Below are positions 31,912-44,569 of a stretch of 64,000 nucleotides of DNA, piece after piece (within the stretch, counting starts at the first letter, position 1; every line of letters begins with the position of its first letter). The stretch is from Galerina marginata. Lineage: Eukaryota; Basidiomycota; Agaricomycetes; Agaricales; Galerinaceae. The stretch is from positions 3,658,001 to 3,722,000 of the forward strand of contig JAECYW010000005.1 of assembly GCA_023014335.1 (NCBI GenBank), in the 5' to 3' direction. A program made the position numbers and the translations under genes. A model generated the notes under the pieces. It saw nothing but the letters and a program-made list of their open reading frames with translations. It did not search any database and was not told where the DNA came from.

Positions 31912-33040
31912 TGACGATCTTTGATTATTCTTAGAAATCGTCCGAGAGGTTCAAGCGCCTTGAAGCACCTCTGGTCTCCAGGCATTGGAATATGCAAAAC
32001 ACTCATAGGTCAATTGAACTCTTTGTTATTTCTATTTTTTTTTGACGGATTCTGTTCTGTACTGAATTCGAAGCCTACGATTCCTGCATCACGCAAATCC
32101 AGCATCTCACCATCCGGCCCTGTTGGCTCATCAACGCAACGTCATCAGCAACTGTGGCAGTCATCGTGTCGTCAAATCTTGATGATCTTTCCGTTCCTAC
32201 GATTTCTGGTGAGTTGAGAGATTCGAAGGCTTATGCATTATGAGCTGACGTCTTACTATCTAGCGTCTGAAGAGCTCGGCCTAGAAGAACAGCCAGTTCA
32301 GTGCTATTGACAGAATCGATCAAATACTCGTTGTCCGAGTCGTGAAGGCGAATTGGTTCTAATTGCATCGACAGGCATAGACGCTCTTGAAGCGGGTCCG
32401 GGAGCTCAACGAACATACACATCAAGACTTTCTACGTATGCAGACCCGCCCCTGTCGTGGCTTGACGCGATACGGCCTCACCTCCTTAGTACGAAGATTT
32501 AAAGAGCTCAGAATCAAATACAGAAAGACGCGAAAGCGGGGGGTAATACGAACACTTCTAGATCTATCGTATTGAATATCAACTGCACCTCGTCGATCCT
32601 TTCTTGCCTCAGCAGTCAAAGACCGCAATTTGGAAAATATCGACGTCCGAGGAATGGACGAGCCCGCCAGCAAGTCTAAGAATCAAGTTTTCGACGCGCG
32701 GGTAATATAAGCTCTCAATTTCCTCTGGTCATTTGAGAGACTCGAACGCTCACTGGCAGGTCCCGTTTAGCTGTTTCTTTACCTTCTGATTGGGAGGAAG
32801 AACGCTGGGCTTGCTTATGAGAAGCACGGATGCGGATTCGAAAGTAGGGTGAGTGCATATGTCGTGGTCCGAGTCGTCGAGGGGAAATAGCTAGGCGCTC
32901 TTGCACGGTCAGTACACAACTCGTGTTCCAGAACTTGTATCTATTCGAGTGCTATTCGCGCCTGCATATCCCATATACCTCGCTTACGCGACCATCTTCT
33001 TTATCCCGCCCACCCCGGACCCGCTATTCGAGCGGTCTGT
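31912..33040. other. Degenerate sequence without a supported gene
   Basis: Short open stretches exist on both strands (for example 31990-32210 plus), but none can be joined into a convincing gene. Two loosely similar segments containing GTCCGAGTCGT (32335 and 32869) suggest further old duplication. Confidence 0.3.
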
Positions 33041-33660
33041 TCAATTAGTGTTAGTTTGTCCAAATAAATTTCTTGGACTTTGATTCTACGATATGTAACT
33101 CAAAGGCCGAATTCTTGATCAAGTTGGACTAAATATTCCCTCCTGGAAATTCGCCGAAATACATGGAGAGCTTGAGCTACAGACTAGAACTCTCAGACTT
33201 TCGTCTTCGTCTTTGAAGTCAGAAAACAAATGAAATGGCACGCGTTCTGGTTCTGGCATGAAGTGAATTAAGTAGGCTTCGAAAGAGGTGAGCTAGTCGG
33301 TCAGACTAGGAGCATATAAATACATTTGAAGATCAGTATCCGAAATACTAGGAAGCGTGCAGGGATTTAGGGTTTGGTAAGCAAGCCAGAGGAATTGAAT
33401 ATACTACTAAATCTTTCGGCTCCAAGGCATGTGGTGGGGAAAGATGTGGCGGAATCCGGTGCAAAAAAGGAAGAAAACTGGGAAACGTGAAATGCGATTT
33501 AAAAAACTCTATCCTGCTGAGCCACTGCCACTGCTTGGTACACCATACCTGACAGTTCGAAAAAGGGTTAGCTTCACGCCATGTAACAATTTCACCTTCG
33601 ATGCGGTCCCCTGCCCGACGATGCGGAATAGAATTGGCCTCTTGACTCTGCAGGAGATTT
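33040..33660 (-). repeat. 3' flank shared with 61000-61690
   Basis: Blocks such as CAAATAAATTTCT(T/C)GG, GATCNAGTTG and CTGGATTAAGTAGGCTT-like sequence occur in the same order downstream of both membrane-protein genes. The duplication that made them therefore covered at least 600 bp of 3' flank. Confidence 0.7.
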
Positions 33661-33665
33661 CCCGC

Positions 33666-35467
33666 TCAGATGTGAGGCAGAAATAATGTCCATTTTACCG
33701 TCTCCGATGCCTCTGGAGGGAGGTCCTGAAGTGTAGTAAGAGCCACCACCAACAGGGCCAGTCGTGCCAAGATGTAGAACGGCAATGCCCCATAACTAAC
33801 ATAGATAAGGAGCCAATGAAGGAGACCTAGAATCTTTTGGACTAGGAAATTATTCTCCAAGGATTTGGGGACAAAAAAATGGCCTCCAAAATTTTCCTTA
33901 AAAGAAGCATAAATCAAAGACCCCAGGACTATCACCGGTACACCTGTGATAATTGCTGAAGAGATGCGCCAGGTGTTGGCTTCAATGAGCGAAGGGAAGG
34001 AGAAACCCCAGCCTGTACAATGAATGGCACCGAATAGAATGCCGACAAATGGAAGGGAATAAGCAACAATGAAGAATTTGTATGCTTCTTCTTGTTCGGC
34101 GGACAAAGCAGGGTTGTAAGAGGTGTAATACATTGGAACACCCATTGCGGCCTCGTCAATTTTGTTGCTATCCACAATTTCTGCAATCCTCCTCAACACA
34201 GTGTGCACCCCAGTTCTTGGCCAACGAAACAAAATTCCAGATATGAGCCACCACACCGAAGCATGTAAGTCTTGAAACTTGGAGTCTTCTATCAAGATGC
34301 TTTGGTACGGTTTCGAGCTCACTTCCAATGATGGGATCAGGTTTTCACGCTCAATTTCGAGCCCTGATATTTGTTATAACCAAAGAAAAATTAACTGAGG
34401 CACGATTTTCGTAGTCTAGGGTGTGGCTTACCTGTTGAGCCCGCGGTCGCGTCGTCACGTCCAATTTCACAGCCTGATGTCGGGACGAGTTCAAGTTCAC
34501 TGGATGAAAATCCTTGTGGGATATGTGAGGTATCTGTTCGCTTGATTACTTAAAAATACGTAAGTTGAGCAATGTTGTGGAAAGAAATCCACGAACCGTC
34601 ACCTTGGCCAACTTCGGGATCAATTTGAACCTCAAGCATTTGGGGGTTAGGAAGCAAGAGGTCGACCCGGACAGTGGTCTGGACATTAAGGGGTTTAAAC
34701 CACCAAAACATGTACATAAAACCATTGACGGCAGCAAATGCGAGTGTTGCGAGCTCCAGCTCGGTAATAATTAGGCTCTGAGCCCTCCGCGCAATACATT
34801 GCCCGATAAACCATGTTGTTTGGATGATGACAAGTGCCTTTGAGAGACCGTCACTTTTGCTTCGGTCTTGAATTTCCTGCTCCGTAGTTCGCGGCATTGC
34901 TACCTTCTCTTCCTTGATGAGTCTATCCAGTCCATCGGGGCCGAGTGCGCCAATGGGCTTGTTGTTGTCATACAACATGAAGCCTCCCATCTGAATGAAG
35001 TAACCATGGCTCATTGTCCATCCTTGTTCTGAATATAAACATATGAGAAGGACATGATATCAGATAATGCAATTGTACCCACCCTTGTATTTTCTGGCTA
35101 AGTCTCGAGCTGCTGCCCACTGGTTTGCTGCCCAAAATAGTATCAGTTCTGGCGCAATAATGGACCAGAACATCAACTCCATCCGCCTCAACGTTTTCTT
35201 CCACCACGGTTCCCCCAGGGCCGGGATGTTTGGGTGGACCGACACCCACGTACAGACAAATATGGTAGCTAGACAGCTCCAGACGATGTCCCATCGCGAG
35301 CGGGTGTTGGGGCAAATGCATTCCTGAGGAGCGCCAAGCTCGGTACTGATTTGTCGAGGGAAGATGGTGGAGAGGGGAGCAGCGTCGGCATGGAAGGAAC
35401 CTTGAAGCAGGTAGAGGGCTGCTAAGATCAATGCCATTGTCGTAGCAGGAACGAAGTCAAGACTCAA
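33666..35467 (-). CDS. Secreted-leader multi-pass membrane protein, basidiomycete-expanded family (copy 1)
   Basis: Four exons (minus): 35467-35083, 35028-34603, 34533-34432 and 34363-33666, phase-consistent, 536 aa. A signal peptide (ALILAALYLLQGSFHADAAP) precedes the family hallmark TRSRWDIVWSCLATIFVCTW and SVHPNIPALGEPWWKK. Then come a hydrophobic segment (APELILFWAANQW), the conserved block GYFIQMGGFMLYD, EIQDRSKSDGLSKAL, TELELATLAFAAVNGFMYM and FWWFKPLNVQTTVRVDL. The last exon has several more membrane segments (SLPFVGILFGAIHCTGWGFS; ILARLALLVVALTTLQDLPP). I know this as a large agaricomycete family of unknown function. It is paralogous to 61698-63440 on the same strand. Confidence 0.8.
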
Positions 35468-36250
35468 GTGGATGGTCGACGAGCGATTAGTGCCGCCTAT
35501 ACAACTAGAAGACGTGCAAGTCTCGCGGCCTTGTGTTTACTTCAGGACATATGCGTGTAATGCTAAACTCGATCAAACAGTGCAGTTTCGTCTTTGCAGA
35601 CACGTGTAGAAGTCGCGACTTCAGCATCACGACAAGTTTGACATGATAAGTATGATTCCCGCTAGATTTATCTGTTCTTAAAGAAAATCCAACGAAGGAG
35701 GGCTAGAATAAGTATTAATGCTGAACTATATGTTGGTTTGCTTCGCTGGTCTGTCGACAGATTCAGTTGCAAGGCAATTGAAGGACGGATAAAAATTAAC
35801 GTCACCTAATATTTTTAGAACGAAAACACGCGGTGTGGTATATGTAAACTCGTGTAGAAGTCGCAGTCGCCAGCACTGGCCTTCCTTGTTATTCTGTGTG
35901 ATAACGTGAGTACGGGTAAACATTGAAGCCTGATGATAGCGACAATAAGCAGTCAAACCTCAAAGACATTAAACGACGCACACAGGAAACCTTTAAGATT
36001 GAAAGGTGCATCATATGAATCGACGGAAATCTGGGCTCCAAATGACACGCCGTCACTGCACTACACGGATGGCTTAGAAATCGTATTGGCCGCAAAGTTA
36101 CTTCCGATCCTTTGCCAGAAAACGTCGCCAGGAGGGCCATAAGCAAATACGCGCAGCCTTAGTGACGCAGAACACTAGAAGACTATCATACATAAATGCG
36201 GAGCGTTTACGGACTACCTGCACAGGTTGTATTTATCGCTATGTTCCCTG
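35468..36250. other. Upstream region, partly shared with 44350-44580
   Basis: No supported gene. Segments such as AACGTCACCTA and GTCGAAATTGCAGTCGCCAG-like sequence recur upstream of the third tandem unit at 44.4 kb. Confidence 0.4.
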
Positions 36251-38303
36251 ACGGCGAATTAGACATCAGAGTAGGACGGAAGCCGAATACTTAAAGTACA
36301 CAGCTCTGTGACTATATCTGAGAATTTCGACCAGGAGAATCTAGCCAGGATGTACACTGCGAAGTCGTCGTGAAGCTGAGGCGCTGCGGAAAATACTCAG
36401 AGCAGGTTAGGCACCTCATTTATGGCCGAGAGATGAATCAGGCTTCCGGGTAGAATCGGAGCGTGCACGACCTGAAGCTCAGAGGTGGAGATTTATTTGA
36501 ATATCAAAAACAAAAATAGAGGAAATCCGAAATACGAGGCAGGCTTAAGTGGATTTTTGGCTGGATCCTTCCCATTCGAAAAGCAGTACCAGAATAGAAT
36601 GGCTGCCTATGCAGATAGATACACGGCTCCAATTTCTATTTCTGAGTACGCATGATGGAGATCCAGCCAGAAAATACGATTCAAACTGCCAACCGGAAAG
36701 CAGGGTTCGAGAAACGGATGATGAATGAACTGCGCCGCAGTGTTGGATGAACATAATCGAGAGTTAGAGGATTTTTGAAGCTAGTGAAGTTTGAGTCGAT
36801 TTTTGGCTAGGTCTCGTGTGAACATCGACGAATGATCAGAATACGGCAGGACTCTCGAAGAGATAGGGCTCCAGCTCCGAGATCTGAGTACGCCAGCTTG
36901 GAAACCCAGCCAGAAAGAACTACGGAATCCCGCGGTTTGAGCGTGATCGAGGATGGGTATAACAAAGGGAGTTGCATCGGAGGAAGCTTATCACGGGTTA
37001 GGATGTATGGGGATCGGTAGCAAGGCAGTCTCATGAAACCTTTATCTCCATCTTCGGATCGGAACCGTGTAGAGGTCGATTGAGTTGAAAAAGATGGATT
37101 CGGCGAGGGCCGCGATTGCTAGTGACGCAGTGGGTAAGGCAAAAGTGGGGTGAAACTGCGCTTCAGGTGTCCAGAGGAGCAGCGGCGCAGGCCTGTCAGC
37201 TGATTCAGATGATAGTATGAGTTGGACGTGATCGTAGGTCCCAAGGGACTGGCGATAAACGACCCAACGGGCGACATCGTCATGGACTGGGCTCTGCGCG
37301 GCGATATGGACGCTTGGCCTTCTAGAGACGAAGATTAGGGTGAAAAATATCAACCGATGGCAGCAGTAAGCTGTGACAAGCTGTAGTAGAGTGTCTAGAG
37401 CAGGGCTAAAGCAATAATACGGTCAGAGCTGGAAGATCGGGTTGATGGAGTCGTTGATTTTTTGATAAGATCTGAGCCTCTCGCGCGCTCTTCTATAGTA
37501 TCTTTCCGGTGGATTTAGCACCCAGAGGTAAGATCTGAGTAACATACAAGACAGACTCTCCAAGAATACAAAGTCCGATTCGGAGGAGGAGGTATTAACG
37601 ACTCGAATCCAAAGCCTGGCAGGGGGGAGCTCCAGAAGCAGTCCACCAAGGCAGAGGCAAAAGGCCGTGCTGAAGTAGTGGAAAAGTTCCACATGAAGCC
37701 GTGCTTCGCTCTTGGAGTACATTCCTCCGACACAATGACAGGCTATCGATCTCGTGAGGCATCGGGGGGACGTTGGGTAAAAACGAAGTTAAGGAACAAA
37801 AATAAAAAAATCCACTGCGCCTCTCAATTGACCGCACGTGACTCCGGTCCATTTAAACCTTTCCTCTCCGCCAATTTCAACGTTGTTCTCGACAACGACG
37901 ACGAGCAATGTTGCTTACTTTCACTGAGATTAGACTTTCTGTGACATTAGCGCGACCGTATCAAGAAGTTTTACCGACCTACTTTGGCTCAGGGTGGACA
38001 AAGCAGTGTCCTATGACTGCACCCAGCGCACGCCATTGAGCTTTCGACGCAAAAGGCATGGACGACAGTGAGTTCAGGAATGCAACAGTCCCTCTTTCCT
38101 TACTCACAGCCACTTGTAGTCTTTCAGTGCTGCTATTATGAACATTTAACGTTCCTGGCTCTCTATGCCCGATGCCAGCAGTGGGTCCGGCCGCAGCTTT
38201 CTCGCTTCAGTCTCCCTGCTGACGAGTCATGCAAACTTCCTTCTAGACCGCACCGGTTGCTCCTTCTACGTCCTGCGCTTCGACGACCCCCATCCAGCGC
38301 AGC

Positions 38304-38560
38304 ATGCAAGTTGATCAATGCATGAACAACCACTCCTTCCTCCCGGTCTACACCCTCCTCATCCGGATCCGCGCCATGTTCATATCCACACTTACCCTCT
38401 GCTACTTAACCTACAAACACCGCACGTTCAACTTACAAATCGGGGGGAATATAAAACACAACAGTGCAAACACCTCGAGGAGGACGGCCCACTCAAACTC
38501 CAGAACGAGCTGCAGTGCTATGGCTCTGCTCGTGGTGCTACTAATTAAAGCTTGTGTTGA
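38304..38560 (+). pseudogene. Deleted tetraspanin copy (T1)
   Basis: A start-like ATGCAAGTT follows the shared leader CCGCAGC. It then jumps directly to the TM3/large-loop region: YTLLIRIRAMF, YLTYKHRTFNLQ and, after a frameshift, DGPLKLQNELQCYGSA. The cytoplasmic N-terminus and first membrane segments are deleted and the frame is broken. Confidence 0.55.
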
Positions 38561-38999
38561 TTGCGAAGGCTTGTGTTGGTGCTTGAGGCAGGCACGTATT
38601 TTGTTTTCAGTCCTTTTTATTGTTCATGTCACTGATACTTGGGGGTTATAGCTTCACGGAACGTTTGGATGTGTGTGCTCCGTTTCCGCAGGTCTCTCGT
38701 GCTCGCAGTTTGCGGGTCATGCGGAGTAGAAAGGATAGGTGCGTCCCCTGTCCTGTTTGGATTTCTCATGGTAGGGTCCTTCGTTTTTTTCGCAGCTCAT
38801 ACTTACCTTCAGATCCACCCCTGCAGGCCGCGGTGCCCATGTGTCGTAGGGCACAAGTCTAGATCGTCGAGGGGAATACAATCACTACTTGCCCCAAGCT
38901 TTTGTGAGTCGATCATATCACATAAATGCTGTATTCTCCATACTAAACTTCTCATCTTTCCAGTTCATTAATGTTGTAGGCCCCTCAAGGCGGGTAAGC

Positions 39000-39340
39000 T
39001 GGTCTTGTAACCTCGGAGTCGAGTTCGTTCTTACTGATAATGAACGTAACAGCAATGAGATTATCTAACCTGAATGAACTTTATAGTTTCGACAAAGCCG
39101 ACTACTCGAGGAGCTCACAGCCATGACTCTGAACTCTGAAAGCATCGCCTTCGTGAACCAAATCTGTGCCAACGTTGGCGCCTTACCTTGCCCTTTTTTC
39201 ATTGGCGGCCATCGCTCTTCGGAAATGTTGTACAAATTCGACTATTCCAACCTTGATGGTAAACATGTATCATCTTCCTCATCTTTGTCTTCTTTGATCC
39301 AGGTCGCAGAATTTTGTTCTCGTCATCGCGTTTGACCGAT
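39000..39340 (+). pseudogene. Relic related to 29990-30290
   Basis: The open segment 39123-39260 encodes AFVNQICANVGALPCPFFIG and RSSEMLYKFDYSNLDG before a splice donor, then a second exon-like piece after TTTGATCCAG. The flanking DNA matches the 30-kb copy for about 330 bp. Confidence 0.5.
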
Positions 39341-41712
39341 CCAGAAGCCTTCATCGCAGCCTCGGTGTCGGCTGTCAGTCCACAGCCACGACGCCACACT
39401 TCTCGCCCACTGCGGATTGAATGCTTTGATATGATAGGATTTCGCGATGGTCTTATTGGTGTAAATTTTTGGTGCTGTGAATATAGATTAGCCTGTGCAA
39501 CATTCGAGAATCGATGCCTCAAAGGTTTCTTGATTGTTCACTTCAATTTCCTGCAAGAGAAGTGCCACGTTCAACCTCCGAACAATTTTTTTTCGCGCTC
39601 AAACAATCCTCATTCAAATGGTTGAGTATGCCTTTTTGAAAACCAAGAAGCACGTGAGGTAACCTGGCAAGGACGACAAATTGAATAAGCCGGCCTCGAG
39701 AATCGGAGGGTGTAACTGTGCGACCAATGCTGGGAGCCAGAGATTTATCTGGATCTTAAAAATGAAGATCGAGGAAATCCGAAATATGAGGCAAGCTAGA
39801 GTCGAATTTTGGCTGGATCCACAAGAACAGCAGAACCCACCAGAATAGAGCGATTGCCTATATACACGGCTCCAGCTACTATTTCTGAGTATGTGTCATG
39901 GAAATCCAGCCAGGAAAAACGATATGAACTGCTGACTGGAAAGCAAAATTTGAGGAATGGATGATGCCAAAAAGCCGTACCACAGTTTTCAGTTTTACTG
40001 CTACGAACACATTCAAAAGCTCGAGGATTTCGAAACCGAGGCACTCTTGAATCACATTTTGGCTAGGTTTTACATTTGATGGCAATCAGAATGCGGCAGC
40101 AGCCTTCATAAACATGGCTCTAATTCCGAGATCTGAGTATATCAGCTTGGAAATCCAGCCAGCAAGGATTCAGACACCTGAAATCGGACCCGCAATCAGT
40201 AGATCGAGCGCGATCGAGGAATAGAGAGACGCGGAGCGAGATTTGGGATTTGAACTTCGTGATTGCCGATCGGGTATCCACATCCGGAGCCACGCAGGAC
40301 TATATCGATCTTACCATAAGAGTTGGGAATAATGGTGGGGACCAAAGAACCAGCCATGGAAGACCCAACTCGCAGCATCGTCATGATCCCTGCGCGGCAA
40401 TTCGGATGGTAGGGATTCTCAAATCTGGGGATAAAGAAATTGGGGGAGAAAAAATCAAGCGATGGCTACAATAAGCTGTAGCGAGCCCCAGGAGAGCGGC
40501 TAAAGCATAGGTAAAGGGATAAAAACATCAGACCTGAAAGATCGGGATGACAATCATGTTTGAATACCTAATCCAGGCCAATCTCAAGATGAAGCGCTTT
40601 GGGGAAAGAAATTAACCGTTACCAATGGCGGTAGTAAGCCATAACCGACCGTAGAAGAGTGGCTAGAAGGATGACGGTCAAAATTCGGTCAGAACTGGAA
40701 GATTGGGTTGATGGACTTTTTTTAATACCTAAGATCTGTGCTCCTCGCTCGCTCTAGCTTCCTGGCGGAGTAGACAAGTGAACAAAAGGATATACTGCAA
40801 GAGGTGAGATCAGAGCGATATGTAAGAAAAACTATTCCAGAGTACGAAGTCCAAGTCCAAAGAGCAGGCATTGAAGATCCTAATTCGAAGCCTGGCGAAG
40901 GACTAAGCAAACGAACCCAAGAAGGCGATTCAGACTCCAAGTTTGAGGCGGTGAAAATGGTGGGCAACCGGTAACGTTCCATTTGAGAGTATGCTTTGCT
41001 CTTGGTTTATGAGCCTCCGTCACTATGAAAGGCTTTCGTGTTTGGGATACCTAGGGGGAATCTGGTGAGAACGAAGTCAGGGCTTGAGTCAGGGAAGAAA
41101 AATCCACTGCGCAGCATGTGCATATTCATTGCACGTGACTCGCACAAAGTTATCCAAAACTTTCATCCGCTTTCATCTGTCGACGACGACGAGCACAGCA
41201 ACTAACTTATGGATTCAGCTCTCTGCAACGTTAACGCGGCTAAATATTTCTTTGCCTGAAGTTTTCTGCCCGTGAAAAGTAACAAGCACAGACCTATCTT
41301 GGCTCTGGGGCAGACAAACCGCCCTCGACAACCCCTGCTCTTACACGCAAAAAGTATGGACGATGGTGAGATCGCGAACAACGAGAAATCTTCCTTTCTT
41401 ACTTACCATCACCTGCAGTCTCAAACTGCCATTATTCCTGGCTCTCTCTGCTCGACTGCCAGCAGCCAGCTCGGCTGTACCTTCTTGCCATCGCTCTAGC
41501 TTCCCCATGGGCAAGCTAAGCCGCTTTCCCGGCTTCTAGACCACACCGCTCGCATCCTGCGCCTCACCAATACCTATACCGCACAGCATGCAGTTCAATT
41601 CGCCCGAGGCGCGGCGCAACTGCCCTCAAGCCCCGGTTAGACTACCCCAACAGCGCCCCGACGCCTCCAACTCGACATTTCTCCACAGCGGCGGTGGCGG
41701 CAGCCCACTAGG

Positions 41713-42760
41713 CTTCACTGCCGTGCCCGGACTATTTTGACGAGGATGCAAAATGGACGGCAAGGTGTTTGAATTTTGCCAAGTCACGTGTCACCACTGT
41801 AGGATGAGAGCATCGAGCTGACCCAAAGAATGACGTAGCGCGGAATTGCCCGGGCAGAGGGAAATGAACGTCAGTCGATAGAAGCCGCCCATCAACGCAG
41901 CTTCGATGAGAGAAGGACGAACTGCCGTTTACATAACGGGGGTTAATTCCATTTTCCCGTCCCCTATTACTCTCATTGGATTGTTGAGAGCTTGCTTGAG
42001 AGCCATTATTAAGTGGTTGTCATATATAAAATAAGGTTGCGAAAATCTGGATAAGTTTTACATACTACAAGCTCATTTTTCGGTAACCAATAGCGAGTAA
42101 GTCCTCACATAGCGCGGTAGATTCCACCATGTTGATGTACATCGAAAAAATGACTTTTAATTTGACGAATTTTTTTTCGCACTATGTCGGATAACAGGTC
42201 TCCGTGAAAATTCAACTCTATCAAAATGGCTCGTGCTCTCCAATCGTCTTCAAAACATACAGTACGTCTTGAACGAGAACCGGCTAGTTGACTTCGCTCC
42301 TGTGGTTCGGCAACGCGGCATGCATATGCGCCAGCCAGCGAAACATAACGACGTCGGCGGAGTTAGAACATAAGGAGTCGGGAGCGAAAATGAAAAGGGA
42401 ACCAAAAAAAATACCAAGCGGGTTCGAACCACAAAGCTCATGCGCTTACAGACGGGACAGGCGGACCAACTAACCGTTAAGCCATTCGACGTTGTAGACT
42501 GAGGATCCAGCTCCGGATAATGATGAGCGTTGGATAAGCGTCGGATACGGGAATGGCTGTCGGAGATTAAACGAAAAGGAAGTTTCATTTCCGCTGACAG
42601 CGAAGCCATCAATGCCGCTGACCGGAGGCCGAGGGCTACGTCATTCTTTGGGACGACTTTGTTTCCCTGTAGGATGGGCAAAATCGTGGTGGGCAAAATT
42701 CTAACAACCTACCGTCGGATTTTGCACCCCCGTCAAAATAATCCGGACGCCGCAGTGCTT
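41713..42760. mobile_element. CACTA-like MITE, 1,042 bp, with CTT target duplication
   Basis: The element spans 41716-42757. The ends CACTGCCGTGCCCGGACTAT and the reverse complement of CACTGCGGCGTCCGGATTAT form terminal inverted repeats of about 65 bp that continue through TTTTGACG, TGCAAAAT and GAATTTTGCC. A 3-bp duplication CTT flanks it (41713-41715, 42758-42760). The CACTG ends and 3-bp duplication fit the CACTA/EnSpm group. It encodes no transposase. Arm divergence suggests an old insertion. Confidence 0.8.
42418..42490 (-). other. tRNA-like sequence with A/B boxes and T-run inside the MITE
   Basis: On the minus strand TGGCTTAACGG fits a pol III A box and GGTTCGAACCC is a perfect B box, 54 nt apart. 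An 8-T run follows. The acceptor stem does not pair (GTCGAAT against TTGGTAT), so it is not a functional tRNA. It resembles the head of a tRNA-derived SINE or a captured tRNA pseudogene. Confidence 0.5.
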
Positions 42761-44569
42761 CGCCCGCCCCATGAGACCTATCTTCTCGCCCTCCCCCTCC
42801 AGAGACATTTCCCCGGCCTAGACACGCCCCGTGCCCTAGCCAACGCTTAAGACTTCAGTGCAGCCCCACGACCTGCCGATGGGAGACAGGAACATCTTTC
42901 CTGAGCGTGAACTACGCCCCGATAAAGTTGCCCAACCCGCTACTCACTTCTTTGTCATGGTATTGGTTGAAACGCTGCACGGAGAGGGTGCTCAAAATGG
43001 GCGGCAGTGTGGATGCGTTTTGGAGGGTGAGATGATGATCGTTGGGCCTGCGAATGAGGAGGACGATGACGATGACGACGATAGTGAGAGTGGAGGAGGG
43101 ACGGACGTCGCGTTGTTAGGGCGGAACCACACTCCACGACTGCTGAGTTGGAGTCGTTTGAATGAGTACTCTTCGACGCCAGCCTCCTCGTAAGTCCCTT
43201 CCCTTCCCTCTCCTCTTCCTCCTCCTTCTCGCAGACGATAACTCAAACCCGCCTCTGTCAGCTAGCGACTTAAATACCCTCACCCCTTCGCGTTCTACAT
43301 CTTGCGGGACGCCAACATCACCCACACCAGCACCTACCCCGAGCTCGTGCTAGCAAATGGGATGATGCTGTTGCATTTGGTGGTGATCGTCGTGGGCCTG
43401 TTGTGCGCGAAGCATAGCGTATCACTCAAGTGTAGCTAATACGGTTGTTATGAATAATTATGCGAAGTGCGTTTTCCTTCTTCTATCTTGTGATCCTCTT
43501 TCTTTCTCCTTTGTTTAATGACGTGTTTTTTTATTTGCTCTTTTGTCACCGTAATTTGTTGCTTTCGTGTCTGTACTGAAGCCTCCTTTTACTTTTCTAG
43601 TCAACTCGCGTAACAGTATGGGGAAGAAGTGGCTACGGACGCGCCTTCGTGCTCGCTGTCGAATGCGAACGAGCAGCGCTGCAGCTCTAAGACCGTGCCT
43701 AATGTGCCGTACCCCCCGTCTGCTCTCCCGTTCGATCTTCAAGTTGGTTCTTCTTCCCTCGCCTACGAGACCCGGACACATGGAAAGAAAGCCATGACTG
43801 GAGGTCGCATAAGTTCAACAAGGCTGACGTGGTGCGACTCCCTTCTCCTGACTCTTTTTTATCGTTGTCGTCCTTACGCCCATCATCCTCACACCATCCC
43901 CATTCCCATCCCTATTTCCACCCCCTGCCCGCCGCCAGCCCACGTCAGTCTGCTCATCTGATTTCGTTCACTCCTTTCCGCCTTCACTTTGTCCTCATCT
44001 CCAGGCCGAAACGGGGATATTCAACGAAATACAATTCAAAAAGCACAAGTAGAAGAACGGCATTGGACCCACATCAACCATCAAATACTCAATATAAACC
44101 CAGTAACGTACAAGTATTGCTCGAACATAAAATTGCGAATGCATGCGTGTACGTTGTACATGATATATCAAATTTCATCTCCACTTCTACTACTACTTCT
44201 TCTTTCGTTCAGTTAATACATACTGATCAGGCGATGCGGGATTCTTTTTGCAGAATACTTGTATGAGTTCATCAATGAGTATTTTGGACTGTCTTTTTCT
44301 CTCCTGTCCTCTCATTGCCCATTGCTCATTGCATAAGTTGTAATTAATTTATAAATGAGAGACACGGAGGGCCAGGCAGACAAACATTGACGTCACCTAT
44401 CGTACGCAGAAAACGCGCTACATATATTGTATATATGTTACAGTATGTGTCGAAATTGCAGTCGCCAGCGGCTTGATCTTTGATAATGTAACTACGATAA
44501 GTGAACAAACCACGAAAAAAATCTACGCGACGCACAGATAAAGTACTCTAGGTGATGGGGCGTTAAGTT

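Larger units (their letters stand above)
36250..39340 (+). repeat. Tandem unit 1 of a degenerate ~3-5 kb duplication
   Basis: It shares with units 2 and 3 the block ACCAGAATAGAA...TACACGGCTCCA...ATTTCTGAGTA (near 36590, 39840 and 44915), a middle part containing CACGTGACTC, and a tetraspanin fragment at the end. All copies are heavily mutated. The extra 38.6-39.3 kb part resembles 28.9-30.3 kb. Confidence 0.7.
41588..43780 (+). pseudogene. Tetraspanin copy T2 interrupted by a MITE
   Basis: N-terminal pieces at 41588-41715 (RLPQQRPDASNSTFLHSGGG) and from 42761 (FSPSPSRDIS, DLPMGDRN) join across the MITE at GGCTT|CGCCC. Further pieces are an acidic run plus DVALLGRNHTPRLLSWSRL at about 43030-43160, a membrane segment (GMMLLHLVVIVVGLLCAKH) near 43350-43420, and a C-terminal exon with QYGEEVATDA near 43605-43650. 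Several stops and frameshifts show that it is dead. Confidence 0.6.
39640..44300 (+). repeat. Tandem unit 2 of the degenerate duplication
   Basis: Same order of blocks as units 1 and 3, enlarged by the CACTA-like MITE at 41716-42757. Its 3' part (43830-44220) matches 47860-48240 of unit 3, including AACCCAGTAACNTAC. Confidence 0.7.

Noticed and set aside
42418..42490. Functional tRNA gene
   Set aside because: The A and B boxes are good, but the acceptor stem does not pair, so it cannot be a normal tRNA.
42250..42696. 148-codon minus-strand ORF
   Set aside because: It lies wholly inside the CACTA-like MITE, crosses the tRNA-like sequence and has no recognisable domain.
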